DNA of 38,655 nt, taken from positions 1-38,655 of the forward strand of contig JAUIFV010000024.1 in the NCBI GenBank assembly GCA_030430155.1, written 5' to 3'. Below, one piece after another: positions 23,422 through 31,302 of this stretch (the first letter of the stretch is position 1; each line of letters opens with the position of its first letter). The notes below the pieces were generated by a model that was not told the DNA's origin, ran no database searches, and saw only the letters and a program-made list of their open reading frames with translations. Position numbers and translations under genes: made by a program. Source of the stretch: Gammaproteobacteria bacterium. GTDB taxonomy: Bacteria > Pseudomonadota > Gammaproteobacteria > Xanthomonadales > SZUA-5.

Positions 23422-24876
23422 TTAGCTGCGGCGGATCGCCACCATGCCGACACCAGCCAGCAACAGGCCGATGAGCAGCAGACCCAGGTGACCCAGGGTC
23501 GGGACCTGCGTGGCCTGGAAACCAACCACGATCTGAGTCGCGTTGTTGACCAGGTTCGGGTCCGGGGTGGCCGAGGTCACGTCGGCGGTGACAATGATGT
23601 CGCCCGGGGCCACAACGGCGACAGTGATGTCGCAGCTGGTGGACGCGCCGGAGGCCAGGGCCGGAACCGACCAGGACACGATGTTGCCGGCAGCCGCGGC
23701 ACCGCAGGTGCTGGAGACGAAGCTGATCTTGGTCGGCAGCAGCATGGAGAACAGTAGGCCAGTCGCATCACTGGGACCAGCGTTGGTGCCGGTGATGGTG
23801 TAGGTGTACTGCTGACCGACTCCAATGTTGGCCGGCGCGTCGCTCACCGCGGTGATCGACAGATCGGCCAGCATCGCACCGGCCAGGGCCGACGTGCTGG
23901 AGTTGTTGGCAGCATTCGGATCGTTGTTGCTGATCGTGATGCTCGCGGTATTGGAGATCGCACCAACCGCATTCACGGTGGTGTTGATGGTGCAAACAGC
24001 GCTGGCGCCGTTGGCCAGTGCGCCGATGGTCCAGGTCACGGTCTGACCGGCGACTGCCGCACCACAATCGTTGCTGACGTAGGTCAGGTTGGCCGGCAGG
24101 GTGTCGGTGACGACGGCGTCGGCAGCGTCAGCCGGACCGGCGTTGCTGGCGGTCAGGACGTAGGCGATCGGATCATTGATGGCCACCGGATCGGTCGCGG
24201 TAGTGGTCTTGGTGATGCTGACGTCGGAGTCAACAATCAACAGGCTCACATCCAAAGTTGCATCGCAAAGATTACCCGTGTCGGCGGCGGCAGAATCACC
24301 GACGCAGACCATCCAGTTTCCACCCGCAACGACCAGTCCGTTGAAGTCAGCCAAGCCGGTACCGACAGCTGCGCCTGGGGCGGAAACGAAGTTGCACTCA
24401 GCATCGTCGATACAGACATTGTTCGTGCTGGCGGTCCCACCCATGTCTTCAGCCGATCCGCCGCCACCTTGGTCGTCATAGGTGATCTGACCAGCCATTC
24501 CCGCGACCAGGTTGTCGGAGTTACCGAAGGGCGGGTCGCCGCCATCATCGGCGGCCTCAGCGGCTCCAGGCCGGCTCAGCAGAGTGGCGGTGGTGTTGTC
24601 AGGCGCAACGACCTTGATCGCCAAATCGCCGATCCACGTGTGCTCCATATCGATGGTCACGTTGACGTCGTCGATAGTTCCGGTAGGACCGGCAATGGAC
24701 AAGCACGCCATCGACGCGATGGTGCCGTCGTATCCGTCGTCAGGAATCGCAACGCAACCACCGCGCGGCGGCAGCGATTCGGACCCTGGACCCTTGGTTT
24801 CTTGAGCAATAGCGCCTGTCGAGAACAGGCTCATGGCGAGGCAACCCGCCACCAAGCTGATGATTTTTTGATTCAT
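23422..24876 (-). CDS. Cell-surface protein with P-like domain, two DUF11 repeats and VPTL/IPTL-CTERM tail
   Basis: ATG 24876 (AGGAA 9 nt upstream) gives 484 residues with a signal peptide (MNQKIISLVAGCLAMSLFS, cleavage near AIAQ). Residues ~40-215 resemble the proprotein-convertase P domain (DDVNVTIDMEHTWIGDLAIK, NTTATLLSRPG, GNWMVCVGDSA). Two DUF11-type beta repeats follow at ~220-340 (DVSITKTTTA, VLTASNAGPADA) and ~345-450 (DLSITAVSDAP, YTITGTNAGPSDA). The last 27 residues are a sorting tail: VPTLGHLGLLLIGLLLAGVG, then MVAIRRS. That is the IPTL-CTERM pattern (motif, one TM helix, basic end), with Val for Ile. No sorting enzyme is in the window. Probably a monocistronic surface or biofilm-matrix protein; exact role unknown. 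Confidence 0.85.
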   Translation of the reverse strand: MNQKIISLVAGCLAMSLFSTGAIAQETKGPGSESLPPRGGCVAIPDDGYDGTIASMACLSIAGPTGTIDDVNVTIDMEHTWIGDLAIKVVAPDNTTATLLSRPGAAEAADDGGDPPFGNSDNLVAGMAGQITYDDQGGGGSAEDMGGTASTNNVCIDDAECNFVSAPGAAVGTGLADFNGLVVAGGNWMVCVGDSAAADTGNLCDATLDVSLLIVDSDVSITKTTTATDPVAINDPIAYVLTASNAGPADAADAVVTDTLPANLTYVSNDCGAAVAGQTVTWTIGALANGASAVCTINTTVNAVGAISNTASITISNNDPNAANNSSTSALAGAMLADLSITAVSDAPANIGVGQQYTYTITGTNAGPSDATGLLFSMLLPTKISFVSSTCGAAAAGNIVSWSVPALASGASTSCDITVAVVAPGDIIVTADVTSATPDPNLVNNATQIVVGFQATQVPTLGHLGLLLIGLLLAGVGMVAIRRS

Positions 24877-25026
24877 TTCGTCAATTCCTAGTTGAGCAAA
24901 CGCCGGGCGCGGCACGTACTTGCGCCGCAGAGTCTACAGCCAAGCTGAATGTGACTCAACAATGAAGGGCACTATCGGGAACTTTTTTCGCCCACGATTT
25001 GGTGGTTGCGTCGGAGTGAGTGAGAA

Positions 25027-25776
25027 CTAGTCCGCAAAAGGAAGTCGGATATTGTTCATCTGACCGACGATCCAACCGACCCGCTCGGCGCTGTAGCCCT
25101 CCAGCCGGTCTGGACGGCGCCGCCGAGGCGCCGGCAGCACGACGGCCAGCTGAGCCGCTTTGCGTCGGTCCAGCGCGGTCGGTGCGACGGCGAAGTAGCG
25201 CTGCGCGGCGGCACAGCCGCCGAACAAGCCCGGGCCCCACTCGGCGACATTCAGATACACCTCGAGTATGCGCTGCTTGCTCCAGGTGGCCTCAATCAGA
25301 ACGGTGAACCACAGCTCCGGAGCCTTTCGCAGCCAGCTGCGGTGGGTGGTCAGAAAGACATTCTTGGCCACCTGCTGGCTGATGGTGCTCGCGCCGCGCA
25401 GCCCACCGCCCTGCTGCGCCTCCTCTATGGCCTTGCCGATCTCGGTGAAATCGAATCCGTGGTGGTCGAAGAAGCGCTGATCCTCCGCGGCAAGGACAGC
25501 GCGCGGCAATACACTGCCGATCTCCTCCAAACTGCACCAGCGGCGCTCCAGCGCGGTAGGCTGACCGGCCACGGCGGCTTCGATCTTGCGCTGGAGCATG
25601 ACCCCGGTGATTGGCGGGTTGACCCAACGCAGGAACAGCACCAGCAGGACGCTGCCAAGCAGTGCCAGCGCGCCCAGTTTGAGTATCAGGCTTAGCAATC
25701 GGCGCAGCAGCGAGCGGCGCTTGGTCGCCGCCCCTGTTGATTTGTCACGGCGTCGGCCTTTGCCCATCAGCGGCAA
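25027..25776 (-). CDS. mtgA: Monofunctional peptidoglycan glycosyltransferase
   Basis: Polymerises lipid II into glycan strands at the periplasmic face of the inner membrane. The 249-residue GT51 protein has a basic N-terminus (GKGRRRDKSTGAATKRRSLL), one membrane helix (~35-52, LGALALLGSVLLVLFLRWV) and the catalytic motifs in order: AVLAAEDQRFFDHHGFD (first catalytic Glu), GGLRGASTISQQVAKNVFL, RKAPELWFTVLIEATWSKQR and ILEVYLNVAEWGPGLFG. No transpeptidase domain follows, so it is MtgA rather than PBP1. ATG 25776 or the ATG three codons later are both possible. It is divergent from hslO. Confidence 0.96.
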   Translation of the reverse strand: MPLMGKGRRRDKSTGAATKRRSLLRRLLSLILKLGALALLGSVLLVLFLRWVNPPITGVMLQRKIEAAVAGQPTALERRWCSLEEIGSVLPRAVLAAEDQRFFDHHGFDFTEIGKAIEEAQQGGGLRGASTISQQVAKNVFLTTHRSWLRKAPELWFTVLIEATWSKQRILEVYLNVAEWGPGLFGGCAAAQRYFAVAPTALDRRKAAQLAVVLPAPRRRRPDRLEGYSAERVGWIVGQMNNIRLPFAD

Positions 25777-25841
25777 GTCCGCATCCAGAGGTTATGCTTG
25801 CTGTCCATAGCTAAGCGCCGCTCCCGCACGCCAATACGACC

Positions 25842-26744
25842 ATGCCCGTTTTCGATCAGCTCACCCACCTGCAATTCCCACAGCTCGGCGTCAAAGGCGC
25901 CTACGTTGAGTTGCGCGGCAGTCTTGCCGAGCTGCCTGCCTATGGCAACTACCGACCGCTGGCCCAGGCACTGCTCGGCGAAGCGCTGGCCGCGGCGGCG
26001 CTGCTGCACGCCAATGTCAAGGGCAAATCGAGGATCAGCGTGCAGCTGCAGTCACGTTCCGCGCTGCGCCTGCTCTACGCCGAATGCAGCGAATCAGGTG
26101 AAGTGCGCGGCCTGATCCAATCCCAACCGGGCAGCGACGCACCCCCGCTGAATCAGCTGGGCGCCAACGCGGCCCTGGCCATCACCCTGGAATCCCGATC
26201 CGAGGGCGAACGCAGCGGTACCCGCTATCAGGGTCTGGTGCCGCTGGTGGGCGAACGACTGGACCAGGCCCTGGAGCACTACTTCGCCAGCTCCGAACAG
26301 CTGCCCACAGCTCTGCTGCTGGCGGCTGACGCGCAGTGCGCGCGCGGACTGTTGATCCAGAAGATGCCAAGCAACGCGGCGCAACAGCTGCTTGCCGAAG
26401 ACTTCGATGCCGACGGATGGAATCGTACGCGTTTGTTGATGGAGACCTTGACCGCGGCCGAGTTGCTAGCAGCCGACCGCGATACCGTGCTACGCCGCCT
26501 TTTCCATGAGGAGCAGCTGGCGCTGGTGGACGGGCTGCGGCTGCGCTTTGGCTGCACCTGCAGCCAGCAACGGGTGGAGGCGATGTTTCGCGGGCTTGGT
26601 CGCAGCGAAGCGATGCTGGCTTTGGAAGATGGCGTGGCCAGCGTGCGTTGCGAATTCTGCGACCGCCTGTACCGCTTCGACCGGGTCGACCTGGAAGCGC
26701 TGTTTCACCCCTTGAGCCAGCCCGCCAGCGACGTACAGCAATAA
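25842..26744 (+). CDS. hslO: Redox-regulated chaperone Hsp33
   Basis: Cytoplasmic holdase activated by oxidation and unfolding. The 300-residue protein has the Hsp33 core (GNYRPLAQALLGEALAAAAL, LHANVKGKSRISVQLQS) and the C-terminal zinc switch with all four cysteines: CTC (Cys238, Cys240) and CEFC (Cys270, Cys273). The start ATG 25842 lacks a clear ribosome-binding site. It is a single gene, divergent from mtgA and convergent with the membrane regulator gene (15-nt gap). Confidence 0.96.
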   Translation: MPVFDQLTHLQFPQLGVKGAYVELRGSLAELPAYGNYRPLAQALLGEALAAAALLHANVKGKSRISVQLQSRSALRLLYAECSESGEVRGLIQSQPGSDAPPLNQLGANAALAITLESRSEGERSGTRYQGLVPLVGERLDQALEHYFASSEQLPTALLLAADAQCARGLLIQKMPSNAAQQLLAEDFDADGWNRTRLLMETLTAAELLAADRDTVLRRLFHEEQLALVDGLRLRFGCTCSQQRVEAMFRGLGRSEAMLALEDGVASVRCEFCDRLYRFDRVDLEALFHPLSQPASDVQQ

Positions 26745-26759
26745 CCGCTCTGACCTCGC

Positions 26760-29051
26760 CTAAAGCCCCTCCAGCAGCATCACATCGATATCGCCATTGA
26801 GCTGCGCGGACGTGTAGAAGGCCTGACCAGACTCGATACTGAAGCCGAGCTGGGCCAGTTCTACGGGCGCATCGACCTCGGTGTTGATGGTACGTATCAG
26901 CGGTGCGGATCCGGGTTCGGCCTGCAGTGGCCAGTGAAAGATTGCCCAACTGCTCTCGCGGGATCCGTTGGGATTGCGCTTGAGCGCGTGCACGCCATCA
27001 GCGCGCACCACCCAGGCATCGCGGTTGCCGTAGCCGATGGCGCTGTCGAGATCGACGATAACGCCCTGCTGCAGGTCCACCCGCATCAGCCGGTAGTAGT
27101 GGTTAAGGAAATAGACGAAACGGCCACTAGGGTCGGGTTGCGGATGGAAGCCGGACAGTTCGCTGATTTGTTCGGCGCCGCCGCCGTCGCGCGGGGCGCG
27201 AAACGCCTGTCGGGTTGGACCGACTTCGGCATCAAAGAAGATCCACTGTCCATCAGCGCTGAAGCGACCGTGCCTAGCGTCCACCACCGGCAGGTCGATA
27301 TCGCTCATCCGCCGCGTGGCCAAGTCCAGCTCCACCAGCACCGCGCCGCCTTCGCGACGATGGGTAAACAGTACGCTCTGCCCGTCAGGCGCCCACTGCG
27401 GATCGCTCACCTCACCCGAATGGGTGCGAGTAAGCCGGGTCACCGAGCCTGACGCGATGTCGCCCAGCATAATCTCGTTGCGACCCCCGCGATTCGATAC
27501 GAATGCCAGGGACTTCTGGTCCGGCGATATCACCGGGTAACCGTCGGCTCTGGAAGACTGAAACACCGGCACGACCTGATCGACACCCTCTTCATTGAGC
27601 TCGACGCGGATCAAGTTATAGGGCTGCAGCTGCTGCTGAAATACCAGGCTGTCGCCGGACTGGGCGACGCTGGGGATGCTGGCACCGTAGGCCCCTACCG
27701 GTTGCACGTCGCCGTTGCTGGTATCCAGCAGCCACAGCGAAAGTGATCCGTTGTGGTCGGAAGAAAACACAATATGGCGGCTGTCAGGGAGCCAATCCAT
27801 GCCGCGGATGGTGGTGCGCAGGGTGGTCAGTCGACGCACCACGCCGCCATCGGCGGCGGTCAGGTAGATGTCGCTGTAGGGCGATGCGCCGCGTCTAAAG
27901 GCCAGACTGCTGCCGTCTGGCGAATAGATCCCCTGCACATCGTTGTCCCATTCGCTACGCTCATATTCAAAGCTCTTGTAGCGGCCGCTCTGCAGATCCA
28001 GCACGCGCAGCTGCGGAGCCACATCGTCGACGGCGCGGGAAAGCAACAGACCGCGCCCATCCGGGGTGAAATCGATCCAGTCCACGAAGCTGGGGTAGCA
28101 CTCGCCGACCTGGCGCTGATCACCGCTGACGCTGTCGACCATCATCAGCCGGCAGCTGTCATCGTCGGCGCTTTGGAACACCACTGAGCGACCGTCAGGC
28201 GCCCACACTGGAGAGATCTCCGCGCGATCTTCAACGCCGGTCAGCGGCCGCGCACTTTCGGCACCGATGGTGCGGATCATCAGCCGGGTGTAGCCGGTGC
28301 GTACATCGGCCCACTGCGAATAGACCACGATGCGACCGTCCGGCGAGATCGCCGGCATCGATTCGGCACCGGATTCGGCGGCGATGGGCTTGAGCGCAAC
28401 GTTGAGCCGACCAGCCAACAATATGGGCAGGCCGTCGGCAGGCGCAGTCCGAGCTGCAGGCGGGCTGGACGGCTGCTGACGCCAGCCCAAAGCGGCGATC
28501 ACCAGCAGTATGGGCACCAATGCCAGGGCCACCCAGGGCCACCGCGAACTTCGCGACCGACTGCTGGCGATTGGCTCTGCAGAGCCATTCTCGGCCTCAG
28601 GTTGGCTAAACGTCGGCGAAACGTCGGCTGTTTCCGCAGGCTCTGACGGCGCGCTTTCGGGAACCTGCTGCTCGATCTGCGGCAGTGCACCGTCACTATC
28701 GAGCCACTGCACTACCGTTACCAGTCTGTAGCCGACGCGCGGGATGGTCTCGATGATCTGCTCGTCGGCGCCGGCCAGCGTACGGCGCAATTCGCCTATG
28801 GCCTTGGTCACCACGTCGTCGGATGGGCACTGATCGCGCCAGACCTGATCGATCAGCAGTTCGCGAGCCACCGGTTCACCTTCGTGACGCAGCAGCACCT
28901 TGAGAACCTCGGCAGACTTCGGCGTCAATCGGGTCAGGTCACCGTCCAGACGGACCTCATGGGTCGCCAAATCGACCTTCGCTGCGCCCAACTGTACGTA
29001 TCGAGCGGCCGGCCTCAGGCCCTGCACGGCGGTGGGGTCGTCGTAGGTCAT
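26760..29051 (-). CDS. CadC-like membrane transcription regulator with periplasmic beta-propeller
   Basis: A 763-residue one-component regulator. Residues ~20-112 are an OmpR/CadC-type winged helix (LTPKSAEVLKVLLRHEGEPV, DDVVTKAIGELRRTL, ETIPRVGYRLV). A Pro/Glu/Ser-rich linker follows, then one membrane helix (~172-190, PWVALALVPILLVIAALGW). The C-terminal ~550 residues form a TolB-like propeller with at least eight PD40 repeats (ISPDGRIVVYS, WAPDGRSVVF, FTPDGRGLLLS, YSPDGSSLAF, WLPDSRHIVFSS, ISPDQKSLAFVS, WAPDGQSVLFT, FSADGQWIFFD). The DNA-binding part should be cytoplasmic and the propeller periplasmic, sensing an unknown signal. Its ATG overlaps a small upstream reading frame by 4 nt. Target genes are unknown; the divergent AraC-type gene is a candidate. 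Confidence 0.88.
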   Translation of the reverse strand: MTYDDPTAVQGLRPAARYVQLGAAKVDLATHEVRLDGDLTRLTPKSAEVLKVLLRHEGEPVARELLIDQVWRDQCPSDDVVTKAIGELRRTLAGADEQIIETIPRVGYRLVTVVQWLDSDGALPQIEQQVPESAPSEPAETADVSPTFSQPEAENGSAEPIASSRSRSSRWPWVALALVPILLVIAALGWRQQPSSPPAARTAPADGLPILLAGRLNVALKPIAAESGAESMPAISPDGRIVVYSQWADVRTGYTRLMIRTIGAESARPLTGVEDRAEISPVWAPDGRSVVFQSADDDSCRLMMVDSVSGDQRQVGECYPSFVDWIDFTPDGRGLLLSRAVDDVAPQLRVLDLQSGRYKSFEYERSEWDNDVQGIYSPDGSSLAFRRGASPYSDIYLTAADGGVVRRLTTLRTTIRGMDWLPDSRHIVFSSDHNGSLSLWLLDTSNGDVQPVGAYGASIPSVAQSGDSLVFQQQLQPYNLIRVELNEEGVDQVVPVFQSSRADGYPVISPDQKSLAFVSNRGGRNEIMLGDIASGSVTRLTRTHSGEVSDPQWAPDGQSVLFTHRREGGAVLVELDLATRRMSDIDLPVVDARHGRFSADGQWIFFDAEVGPTRQAFRAPRDGGGAEQISELSGFHPQPDPSGRFVYFLNHYYRLMRVDLQQGVIVDLDSAIGYGNRDAWVVRADGVHALKRNPNGSRESSWAIFHWPLQAEPGSAPLIRTINTEVDAPVELAQLGFSIESGQAFYTSAQLNGDIDVMLLEGL

Positions 29052-29350
29052 CGATGCCGCGACCTCCCGATCCCTTGCCGCGGCGGCGAACCCTGCTGGC
29101 GCCCGAGTTCACCGCGGAGACGGTCTGTCCCTATGTCGCTGGCGTCGTGCACAGGCATCGTTGACTGACGGATCTCCCAGGTTCTTCCCACATGCGGTGA
29201 GCCGAACGCGCGCGGCAACGCTGCGTACAGACGCACCCACCACCCAGTGTCGGCGATGGCGCTTTGCTCGTCCATAGCCCGATCGCCATGCGAGACCGGC
29301 GTGGTCCTGTCAACGGCTGATTCAGCAACAATCGCGACGCAATGTGCCAA
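29048..29350 (-). CDS. Possible small protein upstream of the membrane regulator
   Basis: A 100-codon open frame ends with TGA overlapping the regulator's ATG (ATGA), the geometry of a translationally coupled gene. A start at 29350 or at ATG 29275 (MDEQSAIADTGWW) is possible. The product has no recognised motif, signal peptide or membrane helix, and its Arg/Gly-rich end (LGRQQGSPPRQGIGRSRHR) looks like chance translation of GC-rich DNA. If it is not a gene, then 29052-29487 is a 436-nt divergent regulatory region with no other feature that I could identify. Confidence 0.22.
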   Translation of the reverse strand: MAHCVAIVAESAVDRTTPVSHGDRAMDEQSAIADTGWWVRLYAALPRAFGSPHVGRTWEIRQSTMPVHDASDIGTDRLRGELGRQQGSPPRQGIGRSRHR

Positions 29351-29487
29351 ATGTTGAGCAGAACCAAGCTAAACATCGATCGTCGGCAATACGTCGGCAC
29401 AAATTCCGGGCAACGCCGCTGCTGCGTCAGGACATCGCTTCGCGACCAGTCCAACCTGAACCCACCATGAGTCGGGAGCAAAACGAG

Positions 29488-30432
29488 ATGGATCTGGTAC
29501 TGGTCAAGCAAAGCCAAGCCGCAGCACCGAGCTTCGCCCACCCTGGGCATTTCAATCAGCGCTATCACGGCATGAGCTTGGCCGTTATCAGCAATCCGCG
29601 CGGTGCAGAAGCGCCTCGCGCCTGGTGCCCGCCGAGCGTGGTTATGGCGTTGGGCGGCCCAGTGCTGCTGCGTCGCGGTGCCGTACAGGCACAGATTCCC
29701 GCCGACGCAGCCATGGTCCTGGAGGAAGGGGCGCAATACAGCCTGCTCAGCCAGGGTTCGTCGAGCGTACTGACGGTGATGCTTGGTAGTGACGCGCTGA
29801 GCGCTGGCGCCACTCAACACGGACCCAAGCGACGTCTGTTGCCGGGTTTGATCGGCGCGGCTGATCCGATCATCGACAGCCTGCATTCGCTCAGTCGGCG
29901 CTGTCGCTTCGAGCCCGAGGGGCTGATCGAGGATCAGGGCACTCTGCATCGCTTTTTGAGCGACCTGTGGGCTCGACAACGGGCCAACGACCACCTGCTC
30001 AATCGCTGTCCGGGACGCACTCTGGCTCACCAGCGTGACGTGCTGATGCGCCTGTCGCGGGTCGCCAGTCTGCTTGACGCCCCCGGTGGCGCACCGGCTG
30101 ACCTGGCCACCCTGGCTGAATTGGCCAGCTACTCACCCACCCATTTCCTACGCTTGTACTCAGCGGTGTTCGGCGCCAGCCCTCACGACTATCAGGTCAA
30201 CGTGCGTCTGGCCAAGGCACGCAGGATGGTCGCCGAGACCTCGCTGGCAGTGCGCGATATCGCCGAAGCGGTCGGCTTCGAATCACGCTCCACCTTCAAT
30301 CGGCTGTTTCGGCGGGCCTTCGGAACCTCCGCCGCCGATCTGCGCCAGCGTCTGGCACGGAGCTCGCACAGCCGGGGAATGATCCGCGGCATGGGCGTGA
30401 GCGAGCGCAGCAGCGCCCACGCCGCAGCCTGA
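29488..30432 (+). CDS. AraC-family transcriptional regulator
   Basis: ATG 29488 is chosen because GGGAG lies 9 nt upstream; an in-frame ATG at 29467 and the longer open frame are less likely. The 314-residue product has an N-terminal region with a short cupin-like stretch (GPVLLRRGAVQAQIPADAAM, EEGAQYSLLSQGSSSVL). The C-terminal AraC domain has two helix-turn-helix units (LATLAELASYSPTHFLRLY and VRDIAEAVGFESRSTFNRLF), with FGASPHDYQVNVRLAKARRM between. The inducer is unknown. It is divergent from the CadC-like regulator and followed by a strong hairpin. Confidence 0.9.
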   Translation: MDLVLVKQSQAAAPSFAHPGHFNQRYHGMSLAVISNPRGAEAPRAWCPPSVVMALGGPVLLRRGAVQAQIPADAAMVLEEGAQYSLLSQGSSSVLTVMLGSDALSAGATQHGPKRRLLPGLIGAADPIIDSLHSLSRRCRFEPEGLIEDQGTLHRFLSDLWARQRANDHLLNRCPGRTLAHQRDVLMRLSRVASLLDAPGGAPADLATLAELASYSPTHFLRLYSAVFGASPHDYQVNVRLAKARRMVAETSLAVRDIAEAVGFESRSTFNRLFRRAFGTSAADLRQRLARSSHSRGMIRGMGVSERSSAHAAA

Positions 30433-30457
30433 GTCTAGAGAAACAGTGACCCCACCC

Positions 30458-30481
30458 GCAGGGCCCGACGCCGGGCCCTGC
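30458..30481 (+). terminator. Hairpin terminator of the AraC-family gene
   Basis: GCAGGGCCCG (30458-30467), loop ACGC, CGGGCCCTGC (30472-30481): a perfect 10-bp stem 26 nt after the stop, followed by GCTCTTTGCC. The T-tract is short, so termination may be partial. The stem contains a GGGCCC core, but otherwise differs from the dispersed GGGCCC repeat. Confidence 0.6.
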
Positions 30482-30520
30482 GCTCTTTGCCCTGCGCCCG
30501 ATTTGCGTGAACCCCTTGGG

Positions 30521-31189
30521 CTACGGCCCCGATCGCAGTCTGGGAATGGCCGCGATCAGCTTGCCCCGGACCTGTACCCGGGCCCGATCGCGCAGCCAGC
30601 GCTGATCGGCGCGCAACACCAAGCGGCCGCTGGCATCGGCATAAAGCGCCTGCTCGTAGTCAGCTGTGCTGATCAGCAGTTCGCCGCCGCTGCGTTGGAA
30701 ACGGTATTCAATGCCTTGCACCTGCGCGCCGTCGTAGTCGCCACCGAGGCGATCCAGCGCAGATTGCGCCTGCTCGATGGCCTCCCAAACCTGCTGGTAG
30801 GGAAAATCGTCCTTGGACGGCAGGCGCGCCTCCAGCGAGACCTGAATATTCAAGCTGCCGCGAGGCTGATTGCTGTACACGGGTGGGTTTTCGGCCAGCA
30901 GTGCGTCCGTCAAGGGGAAACGCGCCCGGCCGCGCGAGTCGACAGCAATTTCCAATCGACCCTGCGCTGACGCTATCCAGATCTGTATCTGGGTTGGCGC
31001 CACCTCAGGCAGTCGGCTCTCCACCCGCTGCACCGCACGCAAGCGTGGGTAATCGTTCATCACCAAGCCGGGCTGCAGTACCCGGTAGATGGCCGCATAG
31101 GGAACCTTGCCCGGCTCCTCGGCCAGTGCCGCGCCACCCGCAAGAGCCAACGCAAAGAGCACCGCAACGGCCGAGCAAGGTCGTAACAC
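30521..31189 (-). CDS. Periplasmic protein of unknown function
   Basis: A 222-residue protein with a signal peptide (MLRPCSAVAVLFALALAGGA, cleavage near ALAEE). The mature part is mixed alpha/beta (YAAIYRVLQPGLVMNDYPRL, ESRLPEVAPTQIQIWI, RLEIAVDSRGRARFPLTDAL, SLNIQVSLEARLPSKDDFPY), with a helical stretch AIEQAQSALDRLGGDYDG and a basic end. I do not recognise a named family; the pattern could fit a DUF2987-type domain, but that is uncertain. It follows nadB in the same direction after 113 nt. No catalytic motif was seen. Confidence 0.7.
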   Translation of the reverse strand: MLRPCSAVAVLFALALAGGAALAEEPGKVPYAAIYRVLQPGLVMNDYPRLRAVQRVESRLPEVAPTQIQIWIASAQGRLEIAVDSRGRARFPLTDALLAENPPVYSNQPRGSLNIQVSLEARLPSKDDFPYQQVWEAIEQAQSALDRLGGDYDGAQVQGIEYRFQRSGGELLISTADYEQALYADASGRLVLRADQRWLRDRARVQVRGKLIAAIPRLRSGP

Positions 31190-31302
31190 ATCAGCACCGA
31201 AGTCGATCCGGGATCTCGACTATAGCGAAGTGCAGCGGGCTGGGAATCCCCTGGCGATGCGCACCGAATTACTCGCCAAGCTGCGAAAGCCGCGCTTGCT
31301 GG

